From assembly GCA_026129545.1 (NCBI GenBank), contig JAHCHX010000002.1, positions 744,001 to 808,000 on the forward strand: a stretch of DNA of 64,000 bases. The letters are read 5' to 3'. Positions within the stretch are counted from its first letter, which is position 1, and the number at the start of each line of letters is the position of its first letter. The stretch comes from Saprospiraceae bacterium. GTDB lineage: Bacteria > Bacteroidota > Bacteroidia > Chitinophagales > Saprospiraceae. The position numbers and the translations under genes were made by a program. Shown in pieces: positions 61,666 through 64,000 of this stretch. The notes below the pieces were generated by a model. That model saw only the letters and a program-made list of their open reading frames with translations, was not told the DNA's origin and ran no database searches.

Positions 61666-62424
61666 ATGAAACATCTTTCACCATTCTTCCAAGTTCTCAC
61701 ACTGGCGCTGGCACTCGTGGCTTGCCGCCACGACGCACCAAACACTTCCGACGCACCTGTGCTGACCCGCGAAAAACCCACGGCCACGCGCGCGTCCGAA
61801 CCTTTGCCTTTGCCCAAAACAGGCGCTGGCAACTTTGAAAGCCTCGTGGCCGATTACGAAAGCAAAGAACGGGGCATATGGCAAAAGCCGGAATTGGTGA
61901 TTGCGATGCTCGGCGACCTGAGCGACAAAACAGTGGCTGACATTGGCGCCGGCACCGGGTATTTCACATTCCGATTGGTGCCTAAAGCCAAGAAGGTGAT
62001 TGCTATTGACATTGACCAACGGTTCATCCGTTTTCTCGACAGCGTGAACGTGCGCCTGCCGCTCCAATACCGCGAGCGTTTCGAGAGCCGGCTGGCCAAG
62101 GCCGACGACCCGCTGCTGATGCCCGAAGAGGCCGATGCGGTAGTGTTGGTGAACACCTATGGCTATATTCAGCAGCGCGTTCAGTACCTGAAGACCCTAT
62201 CGAAGGGTATGTCGCCCGGTGCCAGATTGCTCATCATTGATTTTAAAAAGAACAACTTGCCCATCGGTCCGCCGGAGGAATACAAGGTGGCGCTTTCGCA
62301 GGTGGAAAAGGAGCTCATCACGGCGGGTTTTGTCGTCGAAAAAATTGACAAGGACGCGCTCGACTATCAGTACATCGTGTTGGCGACGAAGCCTTCAAAA
62401 ACAAAAACCCAAAGCGAACAATAA
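61666..62424 (+). CDS. Lipoprotein-type class I SAM-dependent methyltransferase
   Basis: 252 aa from the ATG at 61666 (MKHLSPFFQVLTLALALVAC); the frame stays open upstream through repeat B3, but those codons are not protein-like. The N-terminus is a lipoprotein signal with lipobox LVAC (Cys20), followed by a ~45-residue Pro/Thr-rich linker. Then comes a class I Rossmann methyltransferase: motif I DIGAGTGYFTFRL, the acidic strand end VIAIDID, and a motif IV/V region DAVVLVNTYGYI. If exported, the enzyme would sit outside the cytoplasm, where SAM is not known to be available. The next gene, a membrane protease-like protein, starts 28 bp later and is probably in the same operon. Confidence 0.88.
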   Translation: MKHLSPFFQVLTLALALVACRHDAPNTSDAPVLTREKPTATRASEPLPLPKTGAGNFESLVADYESKERGIWQKPELVIAMLGDLSDKTVADIGAGTGYFTFRLVPKAKKVIAIDIDQRFIRFLDSVNVRLPLQYRERFESRLAKADDPLLMPEEADAVVLVNTYGYIQQRVQYLKTLSKGMSPGARLLIIDFKKNNLPIGPPEEYKVALSQVEKELITAGFVVEKIDKDALDYQYIVLATKPSKTKTQSEQ

Positions 62425-62452
62425 ATTTCTGCTCACTACTGCTTATTGATTT

Positions 62453-63691
62453 ATGCGCGGCTCTCTGAAGATATTTACTTGGTTGGGCATTCCGGTGTAC
62501 TTGCATTGGTCGTTTGCACTCATTTTCCTCTACGCATTTTGGATTGGCTACGACAACAATATGGGTTCGTTCGGGATGTTGTGGGTGCTGGCTATCATCC
62601 TGCCTCTTTTCGGTTTCGTCTTGTTGCACGAATACGGACACTCGCTCACCGCACGCCGCTACGGGGTGGAGACACGAGACATCATCCTGACCCCCATAGG
62701 GGGCATTGCCCGTTTGGAACGGATGCCCGAAAAACCCATTCAGGAGTTTTTTGTCGCCATTGCGGGGCCAGCGGTCAATGTGGTGATTGCGCTGATACTT
62801 TTTGGGGTGGGGCTACTGCTGTTCGATGGCATTTATTGGGAGGCCTTCCTCGCATCCATCAATGACTATTTCAGTGCCATCGGGCTGTTTTTTCAGCGCC
62901 TCTGGCATTTGATAATCGGACACATTTCGTTTAGCGATTTCAAAATGCTGCTCTCCATGGAGACGCCTTCGCAATTGGAGGAGCTTGTGGCCGAGACGGG
63001 CATTGAGCCGGGCTTATTGCTTACCGCGCTCCCGGCTTTTCTTTCCATCAATCTTGGATTGGCGCTCTTCAATATGTTGCCTGCTTTCCCGATGGATGGG
63101 GGCCGTGTGTTGCGTGCTTTGTTGGCGGCTCGGCTGGGGCGTGTCCGCGCCACCCAATGGGCCTCGTGGATAGGTCAGGCAGTGGCGGTCGCGTTCATCC
63201 TGTTGAGTTTTCTGGTGGGTACTTTCACGCTTGGGCTGATTGGTTTTTTTGTGTTTATGAGCGCCCGCTCGGAGAACGTGATGGTGCGGTTCGATGCGCT
63301 GCTCAAACGCTACACCGCCCGCGATTTGATGCGTCCCAATTTTACCCGATTGACCGTGACCGACTGGATGCAAACGCCCATTGATTTGGTGCGGCAGGGA
63401 TTGGAGCGCCATTTTCTCGTCTTTGATTTGAACGACCAGTTGGTAGGCGCGTTGCGAGAAGAAGCCATCGTGGCCGCCATGAAACGACGCGACTTTTCCT
63501 CAGAGGTGGCCAACTATCTTCAAAGGGTAGAGTTGGTGCACATCAACGAGCCGTTGCAGACCATCTACTATCATCTTCGGCAACAGGGGCTTCCTATCTT
63601 GGGCGTGGTGGACGGCGGCGAATTGGTGGGGGTGATTGACGAAGTGGGCTTGCAGCATTTCCTGCGCCTGCAGTCGAGCGGAGGTTTTTGA
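62453..63691 (+). CDS. Site-2 protease (M50) family protein with CBS-like C-terminus
   Basis: 412 aa intramembrane metalloprotease family. The zinc motif HEYGH (His59 and His63) lies in a membrane helix (PLFGFVLLHEYGHSLTARRY), and the third zinc ligand is provided by the NMLPAFPMDGGRVLRALLA motif (about residues 208-226). Six membrane segments are visible. The last ~130 residues form a degenerate CBS-type pair (TARDLMRPNFTRLTVTDWMQ and GLPILGVVDGGELVGVIDEV). Proteins of this group cleave membrane-bound regulators; the substrate is unknown. It follows the lipoprotein-type methyltransferase by 28 bp. The gene ends 12 bp before a repeat A copy. Confidence 0.93.
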   Translation: MRGSLKIFTWLGIPVYLHWSFALIFLYAFWIGYDNNMGSFGMLWVLAIILPLFGFVLLHEYGHSLTARRYGVETRDIILTPIGGIARLERMPEKPIQEFFVAIAGPAVNVVIALILFGVGLLLFDGIYWEAFLASINDYFSAIGLFFQRLWHLIIGHISFSDFKMLLSMETPSQLEELVAETGIEPGLLLTALPAFLSINLGLALFNMLPAFPMDGGRVLRALLAARLGRVRATQWASWIGQAVAVAFILLSFLVGTFTLGLIGFFVFMSARSENVMVRFDALLKRYTARDLMRPNFTRLTVTDWMQTPIDLVRQGLERHFLVFDLNDQLVGALREEAIVAAMKRRDFSSEVANYLQRVELVHINEPLQTIYYHLRQQGLPILGVVDGGELVGVIDEVGLQHFLRLQSSGGF

Positions 63692-63703
63692 GGCGCGTCA
63701 CGC

Positions 63704-63808
63704 TATACTTCGCGCCGTTAGGTTTTGGGCATGGCTGCAATCGCAATCTGTTCATAATCAAGAACGTCAATCATGTTCATCTAACAAAACCTAGCGAATC
63801 AAGGTATA
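63704..63808 (+). repeat. Repeat family A, copy 3 (105 bp)
   Basis: Ends TATACTTCGCGCC and CGAATCAAGGTATA, nearly identical to copies 1 and 2. Confidence 0.85.
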
Positions 63809-63889
63809 TTTTGCGTATTTGAGGCTGCATCACGATTTGTCCGCATGAGCGTAGATATGCGAGACAGGCTCACAAGTCAAAAAAAGAAA

Positions 63890-63959
63890 GGGGGGCACCA
63901 ATTCGGCTGTGGTTGATTCGAATATCATCCACAGCCGAATTGGTGCCCCCCGTTTTTTT
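63890..63959. terminator. 23-bp perfect hairpin with T-runs on both strands
   Basis: Arms 63890-63912 and 63929-63951 pair fully around a 16-nt loop that itself can form TGAT/ATCA. Followed by GTTTTTTT on the plus strand and by CTTTCTTTTTTT on the minus strand, so it can stop transcription from both sides. The last ~40 bp of the window show nothing further. Confidence 0.8.
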
Positions 63960-64000
63960 GCAAAAAACGCCCTCACGCGAGGCGGCACTACTGCGGAATC

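Overview
The window reads as chromosomal DNA of a Bacteroidota bacterium, most likely class Saprospiria (Haliscomenobacter/Lewinella-like). The evidence is several secreted proteins with type IX secretion (T9SS) C-terminal sorting domains, SprB/HYR/PKD adhesin repeats, a TonB-dependent receptor with a CarboxypepD_reg-like domain, an ftsX-DUF3098-uppP operon, TANNTTTG-type -7 promoter boxes and almost no Shine-Dalgarno signals. The class-level placement is inferred from gene content only. No CRISPR array, tRNA, rRNA or complete insertion sequence was found.

Layout. 0-7.6 kb: an unknown 408-aa protein, a broken uvrC, a Crp/Fnr regulator, then small stress or redox-type genes (SRPBCC, DoxX-like, AraC regulator, YHS protein, AhpD-like), and a decayed acetyltransferase whose 3' end runs into the tail of a Crp-type gene. 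7.6-16.5 kb: TonB-dependent receptor, small membrane protein, an ATP-grasp-like gene with rsmE, uppS and a class A penicillin-binding protein. 16.8-21.6 kb: one 1575-aa T9SS adhesin. 21.9-28.6 kb: ftsX-DUF3098-uppP, then an envelope polysaccharide/lipid A cluster (O-antigen ligase, Wzz, PagL-like deacylase). 28.8-43.9 kb: unknown TPR-like protein, a PKD/Kazal/dockerin T9SS protein, a TPR lipoprotein, a serine hydrolase, a tandem pair of 497-aa T9SS paralogues and a beta-helix T9SS protein. 44.5-48.4 kb: orphan response regulator, proline dehydrogenase, aroE and a LOG-family protein. 48.4-49.2 kb: gene-free DNA with a candidate structured RNA. 49.2-55.9 kb: a divergent locus of sigma factor, membrane-anchored TPR protein, membrane-anchored surface protein and TPR-CHAT protease. 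56-64 kb: pckA, SWIM protein, rsmA, second O-antigen-ligase-like protein, lipoprotein-type methyltransferase and a site-2-protease-like protein.

The intergenic DNA is rich in repeats. Family A (about 105 bp, seven copies) and family B (159-182 bp, three copies) are both bounded by TATA. A 133-bp MITE-like element occurs twice in inverted orientation, one copy with a perfect 9-bp target duplication. Very long hairpins occur at 57.7 kb, 63.9 kb and upstream of aroE.

Cell-envelope functions dominate: undecaprenyl phosphate synthesis and recycling (uppS, uppP), peptidoglycan polymerisation, two Wzy-type ligase/polymerase proteins, Wzz, lipid A deacylation and a large set of T9SS-exported surface proteins. 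The best candidate for an undescribed system is the divergent sigma/TPR/surface/CHAT locus at 49.2-55.9 kb. The best candidate for an undescribed RNA lies just beside it at 48.49-48.78 kb.
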